Part shown: piece after piece, positions 47,291 through 56,029 of the stretch
Position numbering within the stretch: the first letter of the stretch is position 1
Layout of the letters: each line of letters starts with the position of its first letter
Assembly (NCBI RefSeq): GCF_018492665.1
Contig: NZ_JAFVME010000003.1
Location: 496,001-560,000 of the forward strand
Length of the DNA stretch: 64,000 nucleotides
DNA from: Pedobacter sp. B4-66
GTDB lineage: Bacteria; Bacteroidota; Bacteroidia; Sphingobacteriales; Sphingobacteriaceae
Reading direction: 5' to 3'
Made by a program: the position numbers and the translations under genes
The notes under the pieces: model-generated
The model's input: only the letters and a program-made list of their open reading frames with translations
Told to the model about the DNA's origin: nothing
The model's database searches: none

Positions 47291-49366
47291 TTAATTTAAT
47301 GGGATTGAAAAAGTTGAAGCTGGTAAACCTGCTTCATTAACCAGGTTTGCACGGGTAAATGGTTGATAAGCGTACTGCACTTCTCTTATAATTTCGCCTT
47401 TTGGTATTTTTAGTATTACTTGGTTTTTAACTAAAACAGCCTCGGGCGTTAAGTGAAAACCATTTCTATTAACTAACTGAAAGCCAACTAATCGTGCTCC
47501 TCCTTGTGTAGAAAGGCTTTTAGCACTGGTAAAAGAAAGTACAATGTTATTATTCCCTTTTTTAGCGCTTAAAATAATCGGGCCATTGGCAGTTATAGGT
47601 TTACGATAAGTGTTTTTTAGGGCCAAGATTGCAAGTCGCTCACCTACTTCCATTTTTCTGTTAGGATGTACATTTAAAGAATCACCAACATCTGAGCTCA
47701 CTACCATACCACTATTGGGTATAACTTGTAGTAATTTACGCTGGGCATCTCTGAAGTATGGCCATGACGGGCGATCTATACTTGAAAGCTGCACATAGTA
47801 AAATGGAAAATTGTATCCCCACTTTTTACGCCAACTATCTACCAATATGGGCATTGTGTGCTCATAGAAATCTACATTTTGGGCGTTGCTTTCTCCCTGA
47901 TACCATATTACACCTTTTATTGGGAAGTCGGTTAGTTTAGCTATGCCTGCTTCATAATTGTATATTGGCTCATAAGGATGGCGTTGTTTAGGATTTGTTG
48001 CTTCTTTTAAATTAACATCTGCGCGACCTCTGGCCCATTCTTGTATAAAATCAGATTTACGCCAGTCTGTAAGTACATCAACCAACTGCTCATCGTGCTC
48101 CATTGTGTACCTGTCTACCCATGATTCTATCGTTGAGCCACCAACTGCAAGTTGTATTAAGCCAACTGGCACTCCGGATTCGGTGGATACTTTCTTACCA
48201 AAGTAATAGCCAACTGCCGAAAAATCAGCTGCAGTTTCTGAAGTAGTTGCAGTCCACTTTCCTGAAAAATAATTAAGTTGATTTACCTGTTGCAAAGTCT
48301 GAGCATCCCAGGCTGCATCATTTGTTTCTGCATACTGGCTAAGCTTAAACAACCTTATATTCTTATCAAGCTTCATTCCAGCCAGTTCCGACTTTCCTGT
48401 TTTAGCAGCACTTAAGGGGAAAGACATATTTGACTGCCCAGAACATAACCAAACATCACCAACAAGAATATCAGTTAATGAAATGGTTTTATTACCAGAT
48501 TGTACAGTTAACTCATATGGCCCACCATGTTGCATTTCTGGAAACTGAACCTTCCACTTGCCATCACTATCAGCCGTAGCATTGAGGTTTTTATGATTAA
48601 ATATAACCTTTACTTGCTCGTTGCTATTTGCGATACCATAAATTTTTATGGGTTTATTTCTTTGAAGTACCATATGATCTGTAAAGATCTCTGGAAGCTT
48701 AAGTCCACCGTAATTACCTGTTAAGTTCCCATAAACAGTTTTTGCAATAATAGCCGCTCCTTCTTTATCAGGATGCAGGTTATCAGCAAACAAATCAGGC
48801 CGATTGTACAAAGCAACTGTCAGGTTAATTAATCCTGTATTGTTATTTTTAGCAATCTCCACAATGCGTTCCTGAATTTGCCAATACCAATCTCTTGTAC
48901 CCGATTTAAATCGTGGATGACCATTAAATATGGGTGTAAGCTTACATACAAATAACTTTACGTTAGGATTCTGCTTCCTGAGCGTATCCAATAACCATGC
49001 ATAGTCAGCCTCAAAATCACCTTTAAATTCCGGCCAATCTCTGGGGTCAGTATCATTTAAACCAAGGTGCACAATGGCAATATCTGGCTTAAAAGCCATT
49101 GCATCTTCAAATTGCTTAGTTTTAAAATAAGGCCTATGCCCTTTTTTTAAAAGAGTAGCACCACTTAATCCAAAGTTTTTAACCTCATATTTTTGTCCTA
49201 GCAAACCCTGTAATACTGAAGGGTAAGATTCTGTACCAGGATCTTTTAAACCATAGCCAAAGGTTACGGAGTTTCCTATACACGCAACCTTTACTGTTTG
49301 GCTGTACGAAAACAATCCAAACGGCATTAGAAGTAACAATAAAAAGATTAATCTCTTTGAACACAT
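47291..49366 (-). CDS. Two-domain sialate O-acetylesterase (NanS type)
   Basis: A 691-residue exported esterase that removes O-acetyl groups which block sialidase. The N-terminal domain (about 25-215) is an SGNH hydrolase with the serine in IGNSVTFGYGL (Ser33), GLND at 102-105 and DNLHPD with Asp195 and His198. The C-terminal part (about 225-691) is a SASA domain with the serine in WLCSGQSNMSF (Ser312) and GVIWYQGESNA. Both catalytic centres look intact, so the protein may attack two acetyl positions. Tannerella and Bacteroides NanS-type enzymes have this layout. It starts 11 bases before the epimerase gene and 2 bases after the longer sialidase. Confidence 0.92.
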   Translation of the reverse strand: MCSKRLIFLLLLLMPFGLFSYSQTVKVACIGNSVTFGYGLKDPGTESYPSVLQGLLGQKYEVKNFGLSGATLLKKGHRPYFKTKQFEDAMAFKPDIAIVHLGLNDTDPRDWPEFKGDFEADYAWLLDTLRKQNPNVKLFVCKLTPIFNGHPRFKSGTRDWYWQIQERIVEIAKNNNTGLINLTVALYNRPDLFADNLHPDKEGAAIIAKTVYGNLTGNYGGLKLPEIFTDHMVLQRNKPIKIYGIANSNEQVKVIFNHKNLNATADSDGKWKVQFPEMQHGGPYELTVQSGNKTISLTDILVGDVWLCSGQSNMSFPLSAAKTGKSELAGMKLDKNIRLFKLSQYAETNDAAWDAQTLQQVNQLNYFSGKWTATTSETAADFSAVGYYFGKKVSTESGVPVGLIQLAVGGSTIESWVDRYTMEHDEQLVDVLTDWRKSDFIQEWARGRADVNLKEATNPKQRHPYEPIYNYEAGIAKLTDFPIKGVIWYQGESNAQNVDFYEHTMPILVDSWRKKWGYNFPFYYVQLSSIDRPSWPYFRDAQRKLLQVIPNSGMVVSSDVGDSLNVHPNRKMEVGERLAILALKNTYRKPITANGPIILSAKKGNNNIVLSFTSAKSLSTQGGARLVGFQLVNRNGFHLTPEAVLVKNQVILKIPKGEIIREVQYAYQPFTRANLVNEAGLPASTFSIPLN

Positions 49367-49368
49367 AA

Positions 49369-50943
49369 TTATTTAATAATATCGTTTACCGGAACCCTAA
49401 CAAATAGTAAACTACTGATGCCTTCGTACAAAACACCAATCGTATTGTCGTCAATTTTTGTGAGTGCAGAGTAACCAAAAGATTCACGATCATCGATGAG
49501 TAATTCATTTGCAGGCTGCCATGTTTCGCCCATATCCAAACTAGCTTTTATCGTGATGTCTCTTCTTGGTCCTTTTGACACATTTGGATTACTAAAGAAC
49601 AATACGTCCTTCAACACGCCCTTCACCTTAACTTTTGCTTTAATAAAACTGCCCATACAAACCGGATCTGCAAGTGTATTGTACGAAGTTGAATGTTCCG
49701 TCCAGCTTTTACCCATATCAATTGTTGTAGCAACACTTCTAAATTTGCCCCTATTATCTCTCATATTAAGCATTATAGTTCCAGGAGTAGTCTCTACCAA
49801 TTGACTTTCAGTAGTATTAGATTTTGCACCAATCCCACTTTTCCATGTTTTACCATGATCATCACTATAAACCAATGTTGAGTGCGGCATTTTTTGAGTA
49901 TCCCAGTATTGCGCCGGAAAAACAATCTTGCCATCAACCATTGCAATACCGTTTCCAGGACCTGGGAAAAAGATTCTCCACTCAGGGTTCTTTATCTGAG
50001 CCGTAATGCTATAAGGTTTGCTCCAAGTAATTCCATCATCAGTACTGCTAGTTACCACAAATTGTCCCGTTTCATCAGGTGTAAGTCCTGGTCCTGAACC
50101 GGCGATAGAGCGGTTTCCTTTACTCCATAAAGCAGCAACCCAGATAGTTTTAGTAGCAGGATCAAACAGTACAGAAGGATCGCCAATACCACTATTTTCA
50201 TTAGGGCCTCCCATATCCATAATGTTTTTCATGGCCGCCCATGTTTTTCCTCCATCTACACTACGGCTCAAGCCAACATCAATATTTGCAGGAAGATCGC
50301 CACTATGGTCATAACGGATATCATATACAGAAATTAAAGTTCCTTTATCAGTAGTAACCATTCCCGGAATACGGTAGGTATGTACATTTTCATCTTTTGG
50401 TTTACGCAAGGCAATACCAATGGGTTTTGCTACTGTCTTACTCTGATTAATTTTATAAACCATACCTAATAAATCGGTAAAAGCATCTGCCCTAACAACT
50501 AACCTGTCATCAATGTTTGCATCGTCTTTTAAACTAACACTTAACCAGAAATAATGAGTACCCGACTTTAGCTTTGCATCAAGCGGAATGCTAAATTTAT
50601 TGCCTGAAGGAACAGTGCTTCCAATTGATTGAGCACTACTAAAGTCAGGTTTTTCATTACTCTGATAAACTTCGAGTTTAGCGATATCTTTTGATGATTC
50701 TTTATTTAAAGACCCGTAAAGGGCTTTATAAGTAATTTCTTTATCGCCTGCAGGTATACTTACCTCAATGCGAAGGTAGGAGTTTGACTCCATCCTTTTG
50801 AATATTGGATTTACTGTTGAAACAGCACTTATTTTTATAGCACTAGCACCAGTTTCCAGGTATATTTTTTTACCACATGAGGTAATAGCTAAGGCTATCG
50901 CTATAGCTAAAAAAACTTTATTTATATCTCTCTGTATCTTCAT
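49369..50943 (-). CDS. Sialidase lipoprotein with N-terminal accessory domain
   Basis: A 524-residue GH33 sialidase with a lipobox leader (ITSC, Cys23 region), so it should be anchored to the outer membrane. Residues about 30-180 form a sialidase N-terminal beta-sandwich domain. The propeller has TYRIPGMV, SVDGGKTWA, STDDGITWS, SDDHGKTWK and SLDMGETWQ, and GVLYEG with the nucleophilic Tyr. A second sialidase lies downstream (44887). The lipidated, two-domain form is the likely surface enzyme of the locus. It has 29 bases to the transporter upstream. Confidence 0.93.
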   Translation of the reverse strand: MKIQRDINKVFLAIAIALAITSCGKKIYLETGASAIKISAVSTVNPIFKRMESNSYLRIEVSIPAGDKEITYKALYGSLNKESSKDIAKLEVYQSNEKPDFSSAQSIGSTVPSGNKFSIPLDAKLKSGTHYFWLSVSLKDDANIDDRLVVRADAFTDLLGMVYKINQSKTVAKPIGIALRKPKDENVHTYRIPGMVTTDKGTLISVYDIRYDHSGDLPANIDVGLSRSVDGGKTWAAMKNIMDMGGPNENSGIGDPSVLFDPATKTIWVAALWSKGNRSIAGSGPGLTPDETGQFVVTSSTDDGITWSKPYSITAQIKNPEWRIFFPGPGNGIAMVDGKIVFPAQYWDTQKMPHSTLVYSDDHGKTWKSGIGAKSNTTESQLVETTPGTIMLNMRDNRGKFRSVATTIDMGKSWTEHSTSYNTLADPVCMGSFIKAKVKVKGVLKDVLFFSNPNVSKGPRRDITIKASLDMGETWQPANELLIDDRESFGYSALTKIDDNTIGVLYEGISSLLFVRVPVNDIIK

Positions 50944-50972
50944 CTTACATAAATCTATTAAACTGAAAAAAA

Positions 50973-52220
50973 TTAAGCATCTACAAAATCATTATGCTTT
51001 GGTCGTAAAAAATAAAGCTGAACAGCTAATGCAATCACTACAATTCCTGCAAGCATCGCGAAATCCTTACCAAGATTACCTTCATCTGATGACTTGCCTA
51101 GCAAATCAGTTATAAAAGCACCAAAGAACACACCGGTCATGTTCATTAATCCGTATGCTGTAGCCCTATATCTGGCCGAAACAAACTGACACAAAATGGG
51201 CATATTGTTGGCATCAAACATTCCAAAGCCAATACCAAAGCAAATGGCTGCCCCTACAACATGAAAGAGGGAATGGCCAAAACCTAGTAACAACAACGAT
51301 GGAATGGTTAATGCCAAACCAATAGCACTAGTATAAATACGCCCTTTAATATTTTTCTGCACCCATTTATCAGACAAAATTCCACCAAAAATTACCCCTA
51401 AAAAAGAAGAAGCCGCTATGGTAATGGTTGATAACGGACCCGCAGTTGCCATAGGAATATTGAGGTTTTGTGCAAATAGCGTGGGTAGCCAATTCTTTGC
51501 TGCCCAACCGGGTAAACTTGGAACCGCGAAATAAAACAAAATAATCCAAAAGGAAATATTCGTAAATAGCAACGCTAGTCCTTTAAAAAGTGATGGTTTA
51601 ACCGTTAATTTTATCGTATCGGAAGTTATTTCGTCATCCCCTACTTTTTTCTCTCTTAAAAAGAAAACTAATATAAATGAATAGAAAACACCGGCAATTC
51701 CGAACCAGTGAAACGTTGATTGCCAGGAGAACATACTTGCAACAGTAGCGCCAAAACCTCCCAAGGCCTGCCCCATATACAATCCAGTCATGTGAATACC
51801 TATAGCCAAAGATCTTGTTTTTGGGGAATGGAAATCAGCTATTAAAGACAAGCCGGCAGGAATATAAAGCGCCTCACTTACGCCCATAATTGCCCTTAAC
51901 CAATAGATCTGATTAAAAGTTTCGGCATACCCCATTAAAAAAGTAACGGCCGACCAGACAAATAAGCTCCCTACAATTAACCATTTCCTGTTAAACTTAT
52001 CAGCAATAATTCCTGAAACAGGGCTCATCAAGCCATATATCCATAGAAAAATAGCCATCAGGTAACCAAAATTTGTAGCTGATTGCAGTTCTGCAATATC
52101 GACCTGCATCGCTGACTTCATTGTCGACAACATTTGTCGATCCATATAATTTAATAATGCCACCACCCACAGCAATCCAACAAGCACCCAGGCATAATTA
52201 TTTGTATTTTTCTTTAGCAT
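50973..52220 (-). CDS. MFS transporter, probable sialic-acid importer
   Basis: A 415-residue inner-membrane protein with 12 helices of the major facilitator family. The N-terminal DRQMLSTMKSAM and the loop GIIADKFNRKWLIVG are typical of the anion:cation symporter/NanT-like group. In the Bacteroidota nan loci a MFS transporter of this type carries N-acetylneuraminate across the inner membrane. It lies between the mutarotase and sialidase genes. Hexuronate or related acids are the alternatives for the family. Confidence 0.87.
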   Translation of the reverse strand: MLKKNTNNYAWVLVGLLWVVALLNYMDRQMLSTMKSAMQVDIAELQSATNFGYLMAIFLWIYGLMSPVSGIIADKFNRKWLIVGSLFVWSAVTFLMGYAETFNQIYWLRAIMGVSEALYIPAGLSLIADFHSPKTRSLAIGIHMTGLYMGQALGGFGATVASMFSWQSTFHWFGIAGVFYSFILVFFLREKKVGDDEITSDTIKLTVKPSLFKGLALLFTNISFWIILFYFAVPSLPGWAAKNWLPTLFAQNLNIPMATAGPLSTITIAASSFLGVIFGGILSDKWVQKNIKGRIYTSAIGLALTIPSLLLLGFGHSLFHVVGAAICFGIGFGMFDANNMPILCQFVSARYRATAYGLMNMTGVFFGAFITDLLGKSSDEGNLGKDFAMLAGIVVIALAVQLYFLRPKHNDFVDA

Positions 52221-52259
52221 ATCATTATTGTTTTGAAGCCCAATGAAACCATCAAGTGC

Positions 52260-53438
52260 TTATTTCTTTATGTGACCAATTTTGATCGTGCCAATCATTA
52301 CCGATGGTGTTCTTACGCCGGGTTTTATTTCTCCGTTAGATAAAACAATATCACTTCCCCATTTTGTTGCAGTAGTAGTAACATGAGCAGGAAAAGGTAA
52401 TTCGCCTATTTTACTCCATTTATTTGTGTTAATGTTATACACCAATTGCTCCTTATAAAACCCTTTGTGATTAACATTTAACTTGTTCTTTTCCTTAGTA
52501 AGTTTATCCTTTTCTTCTTGGGATGTTGTCTTCGAAATTTGCGAAATGTAGTTCTCTATCTTATGAAAAACCGAACCATTATCGCCTCCTGAAACCAATA
52601 TTAAATTGTCACTTACAGCAACTCCGGCACCAGCCGAAAAGGTTGTTGTATGTTTGCCATCAGATATATTAGCCATTTTTTGCCAATTACCTTTAGCTAT
52701 ATCATAAGCAAAAGTAGTATTGTGTAAATCACTAATTCCTGATGGAGTTTTAGTGCGACCACCTATTACAAAGATCCTATCAGATTGAGCAATTACCAAG
52801 GCATTTGCCAATTGAAGTGGCAGGCTTGGTAATTCCTGCCATGAAGCATCTTTAGCATTCAAATCAAGCTTATAAAAAGCACTTGAAGAGCCCTTTTCCA
52901 TATCACCACCAACCAAATAAACTACATTACCAATATGGGTTAGTCCGGTATTTGTAATTGCAACAGGCAGATCAGGTAATGGTTTTATACTAATATTTAA
53001 ATTCTCAGCAGTCCAAGTAATGAGGTAAGCCTTTTTAGATAAACCATCTTTACCCTCTCCTCCAGCATATACAACCCCCGAATCAGTGGATGTATTGCCA
53101 CAGTAGGCAATTGGATGAGGTAATTTCGCAGATAAGGTTTTGGTACTCCAAACATAACCACCATTTTGCTTAAGCAGGATGTGAATATTATTGGAATAAA
53201 ACTTACTCCCTCCTTCCCAAGGCATTTTATCAGGGAAATTAGCGCCGCCAGCTACCAGAAGTGCATCATTAAAAACAGCATTAATTGCACCTGCAAAACC
53301 CAATGATGTACTGCCATCTGCATTTTGCAGTTTTGCAGCAGTACGCCATTGTACCTGCTCTATAGTGGTTTCCTGGGCAGAAACATCAGTAAACATTAGC
53401 ATAAAAGGGATTGATAAAGAGAATAAGTATTTGTTCAT
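52260..53438 (-). CDS. N-acetylneuraminate mutarotase-like kelch protein (NanM type)
   Basis: A 392-residue exported kelch propeller with signal peptide MNKYLFSLSIPFMLMFTDVSA. Kelch repeats include VVYLVGGDMEKG, DRIFVIGGRTK and DNLILVSGGDN. It matches the cyclically permuted mutarotase family. NanM converts alpha-sialic acid, as released by sialidases, to the beta form taken up and used by the lyase. Its place next to the lyase and importer supports this. The gap to nanA is 19 bases. Confidence 0.9.
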   Translation of the reverse strand: MNKYLFSLSIPFMLMFTDVSAQETTIEQVQWRTAAKLQNADGSTSLGFAGAINAVFNDALLVAGGANFPDKMPWEGGSKFYSNNIHILLKQNGGYVWSTKTLSAKLPHPIAYCGNTSTDSGVVYAGGEGKDGLSKKAYLITWTAENLNISIKPLPDLPVAITNTGLTHIGNVVYLVGGDMEKGSSSAFYKLDLNAKDASWQELPSLPLQLANALVIAQSDRIFVIGGRTKTPSGISDLHNTTFAYDIAKGNWQKMANISDGKHTTTFSAGAGVAVSDNLILVSGGDNGSVFHKIENYISQISKTTSQEEKDKLTKEKNKLNVNHKGFYKEQLVYNINTNKWSKIGELPFPAHVTTTATKWGSDIVLSNGEIKPGVRTPSVMIGTIKIGHIKK

Positions 53439-53457
53439 AAGCCTACGTTATTAAAAA

Positions 53458-54387
53458 CTAATAAGGCGCGTTTGATTTGAAAGTATCAAAATCAAGCCCC
53501 GCAACATCAGATTTGAACTGTTCAAACTGATCATTATCCATATTCTTAACCGGCAATCTAAATTCGCCACAATCTACTCCTACTACTTTCATATAGGCCT
53601 TTCCTGTTGCTATACCGCCATATTTACCAAGTAGCCTAATCATATCAATCGACAACTGTTGTAATGACTGAGCCTTTTTATGGTCGTTATTTTCAAATGC
53701 CTCAATCATATCGTAATACAATGGTGCTGCGTAATTAAATGTACTACCAACCGCCCCTTTAGTACCCAATACTAAAGCAGAAAGCATATTTTCATCACGG
53801 CCCCAAAGCATATCATATTTTCCATCTTTAAAGCTCATACAAGATAAGAAATCCATAAAGTCTTCGTGCGTATATTTTACGCCTGCAAAGTTTTTGATTT
53901 TACCGTCTACAGCTTTTAATAAATCATACATTGCAAAACCTACTCCTGTTAATACAGGAATGTGGTAATAGTAAAATGGCATATCTGGTACTACCGCAGC
54001 AATTTCAGCACATGCTTTAGCCAGCATATCTACATTTGCAGGTTTAAAATAGAATGGTGCAGTAAATGAAATGGCATATAGCCCAATCTGTTTAGCATAC
54101 AAAGCAAGATCTTTACAATCTGTAATGCTTGTGCCACCTAAAAACAACATCACTTTAAAATCCGGATCATCTTTAGTACATATAGCCCATGCCTGAGCAA
54201 CCTGCTTTTTCTCTTCGGTAGACATTGAAACTCCCTCTCCGGTAGATCCGCAAATGAAAGCACCAGTAACCTTATTGTGTTTTAAAAATCTATAGTAATC
54301 TGGAATAATATTTAAGTTGATGGCTCCACTTTCATTCATAGGAGTAAAAGGAGCGGCAATTAAGCCTTCGAGCTTATTGAAAATCAT
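53458..54387 (-). CDS. nanA: N-acetylneuraminate lyase
   Basis: A 309-residue cytoplasmic class I aldolase of the dihydrodipicolinate synthase superfamily. It splits sialic acid to ManNAc and pyruvate. The Schiff-base lysine is Lys171 in AGVKYTHEDF, and the tyrosine is Tyr141 in FYYYHIPVL. The carboxylate loop is GSTGEG. These fit the lyase branch, and the adjacent epimerase, mutarotase and SusC/D genes support it. The 79-base gap to the upstream susD contains a hairpin. Confidence 0.93.
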   Translation of the reverse strand: MIFNKLEGLIAAPFTPMNESGAINLNIIPDYYRFLKHNKVTGAFICGSTGEGVSMSTEEKKQVAQAWAICTKDDPDFKVMLFLGGTSITDCKDLALYAKQIGLYAISFTAPFYFKPANVDMLAKACAEIAAVVPDMPFYYYHIPVLTGVGFAMYDLLKAVDGKIKNFAGVKYTHEDFMDFLSCMSFKDGKYDMLWGRDENMLSALVLGTKGAVGSTFNYAAPLYYDMIEAFENNDHKKAQSLQQLSIDMIRLLGKYGGIATGKAYMKVVGVDCGEFRLPVKNMDNDQFEQFKSDVAGLDFDTFKSNAPY

Positions 54388-54425
54388 ATGTGTATATTAT
54401 TATTGTAGTTTGTAAAATTAGTGGT

Positions 54426-54454
54426 AGAGGGTGTCTAAAAAAGGAACACCCTCT
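54426..54454 (-). terminator. Hairpin between susD and nanA
   Basis: AGAGGGTGT (54426-54434) pairs perfectly with ACACCCTCT (54446-54454), 11-base A-rich loop. There is no T-run after it on the minus strand. This suggests partial termination or an RNA-stability boundary that separates high-level susCD from the downstream enzymes. Its sequence resembles the repeat at 855-940. Confidence 0.55.
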
Positions 54455-54466
54455 TAAAATTATTAT

Positions 54467-56011
54467 TTAAAATGCAGGATAACCATCAGTTTGGGTAAGT
54501 GCCCGGTTATTCGTTAAAGATGTTCTGTCAATTGGCCATAACAATTTATAAGCCTCCGATGATGACAAACCTGTTTTAGCAAACACGTAGTTGTTCCCCA
54601 TGCGTCTTAAATCATACCATCTTTTTCCCTCTCCAATAAACTCTAATAAACGTTCCTGAAGTATTGCTTCTTTAGGGTCGCTATCTATAGCCTGATTAGG
54701 ATAACCATACACCGCTTCACTGTAATTAGTGCCATAAGCTCTTGCTCTTACAAGATTAATCTCCGCTGCCGGACTTTCACCCAACGCTACCTTAGCTTCT
54801 GCTAAAAGCAACAACAAATCAGCATACCGATAAATTGGAAAATCATTAGTATAAGCTCTGCTTCCCGCATTTTGTTCTCCTAGATATTTTTTCAAGAATG
54901 CACCTGCAATTTTAAATATACCTGCCGAAGGCTGAGAATAAGCCGCCTGAATAGTTAAGTTTTTACGGGTATCTTTATCATCAAACTTTCTGTAGGTAGC
55001 TATTTTAGTTGGGATTCTTAATAATCCACCATAATTATCAGTAACTACATCAAACTTTCTGTTAGCTAAAGAATCGTAGAAGTTAACAATTAAACTTGTC
55101 TGCGGCACAAAGTTTCCGATGAATGGCAAAGTAGCTTCGTTAAGTTTATTTCTTGAAGCAAAAATAACCTCATTGTTATCTTTACCTGTTGATGAAAATA
55201 CATCGGCAAAGTTAGACAACAAAGATAATGTCGGGGCACCTGACTGAATACTTGTTAATGCTGTTTTTGCAACATTTGCATCTGCTGTACCACCACCCCT
55301 ATAGCTGGTCCACAAATAGACTTCTGCATTTAACATCTGAGTAGCAGATTTAGACCAGAATCCTTTTTTGTTCTTAGCAGAGAAAGAATAATCAGATCCA
55401 AAGTTTTCATTTGAAAGATTAATATCTGATTTAATCAGGCTCATTACATCTGCCTCGGAAGATGCAGGTTTAGCTAAATTTGAAATATCAATATCAACAG
55501 TTGGATCTGTTACGACTACTACCTTACCCCAACTTCTGTACAGTTGATAATAATAATAAGCACGCATACCGTAAGCTACACCTAAATAATTCTTCTTTGT
55601 AGCGTCAGATACTATGGACGTAGAGTTTAATTTGCTAATCAAAAGATTGATCTGATTAATGTTGTTATAAAACCCTCCAAAATTACTTACACCAGAATTG
55701 TCTGCATCCAATGTATGCAACCACATGCGCTCCATACCTTGAGTCGCTTCCCCTGTAAAGGTAGCTGTTGTTCCCAGGTCCGTTCCATATATATCGGCAC
55801 GTACCTCTCCAAGAAACTCAAAATTGCCGGTATGTTCGCGAAAACGTGTATGTACACCACTTAGGAAAGCATCAAACTGATCAGCAGTTTTCCAGTAACT
55901 TGCATCACTTAAGTTACTTATTGGACTTAAATTTAAATCTTTTTTACAAGAGCTTAAGGCTATTGCACTAATCCCTAAACAGATTAGAATATTTTTTATG
56001 TTCTTTTTCAT
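54467..56011 (-). CDS. SusD/RagB-family lipoprotein of the sialic-acid locus
   Basis: A 514-residue surface lipoprotein (lipobox ALSSC, Cys22) that captures glycans for the partner SusC channel. The N-terminal NLSPISNLSDASYWKTADQF and the C-terminal EAILQERLLEFIGEGKRWYDLRR are SusD hallmarks. In nan loci the homologue is NanU, which binds sialic acid. It is 18 bases after the SusC stop. Ligand assignment is from context. Confidence 0.93.
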   Translation of the reverse strand: MKKNIKNILICLGISAIALSSCKKDLNLSPISNLSDASYWKTADQFDAFLSGVHTRFREHTGNFEFLGEVRADIYGTDLGTTATFTGEATQGMERMWLHTLDADNSGVSNFGGFYNNINQINLLISKLNSTSIVSDATKKNYLGVAYGMRAYYYYQLYRSWGKVVVVTDPTVDIDISNLAKPASSEADVMSLIKSDINLSNENFGSDYSFSAKNKKGFWSKSATQMLNAEVYLWTSYRGGGTADANVAKTALTSIQSGAPTLSLLSNFADVFSSTGKDNNEVIFASRNKLNEATLPFIGNFVPQTSLIVNFYDSLANRKFDVVTDNYGGLLRIPTKIATYRKFDDKDTRKNLTIQAAYSQPSAGIFKIAGAFLKKYLGEQNAGSRAYTNDFPIYRYADLLLLLAEAKVALGESPAAEINLVRARAYGTNYSEAVYGYPNQAIDSDPKEAILQERLLEFIGEGKRWYDLRRMGNNYVFAKTGLSSSEAYKLLWPIDRTSLTNNRALTQTDGYPAF

Positions 56012-56029
56012 ATCGCTAAATCTTAAATA

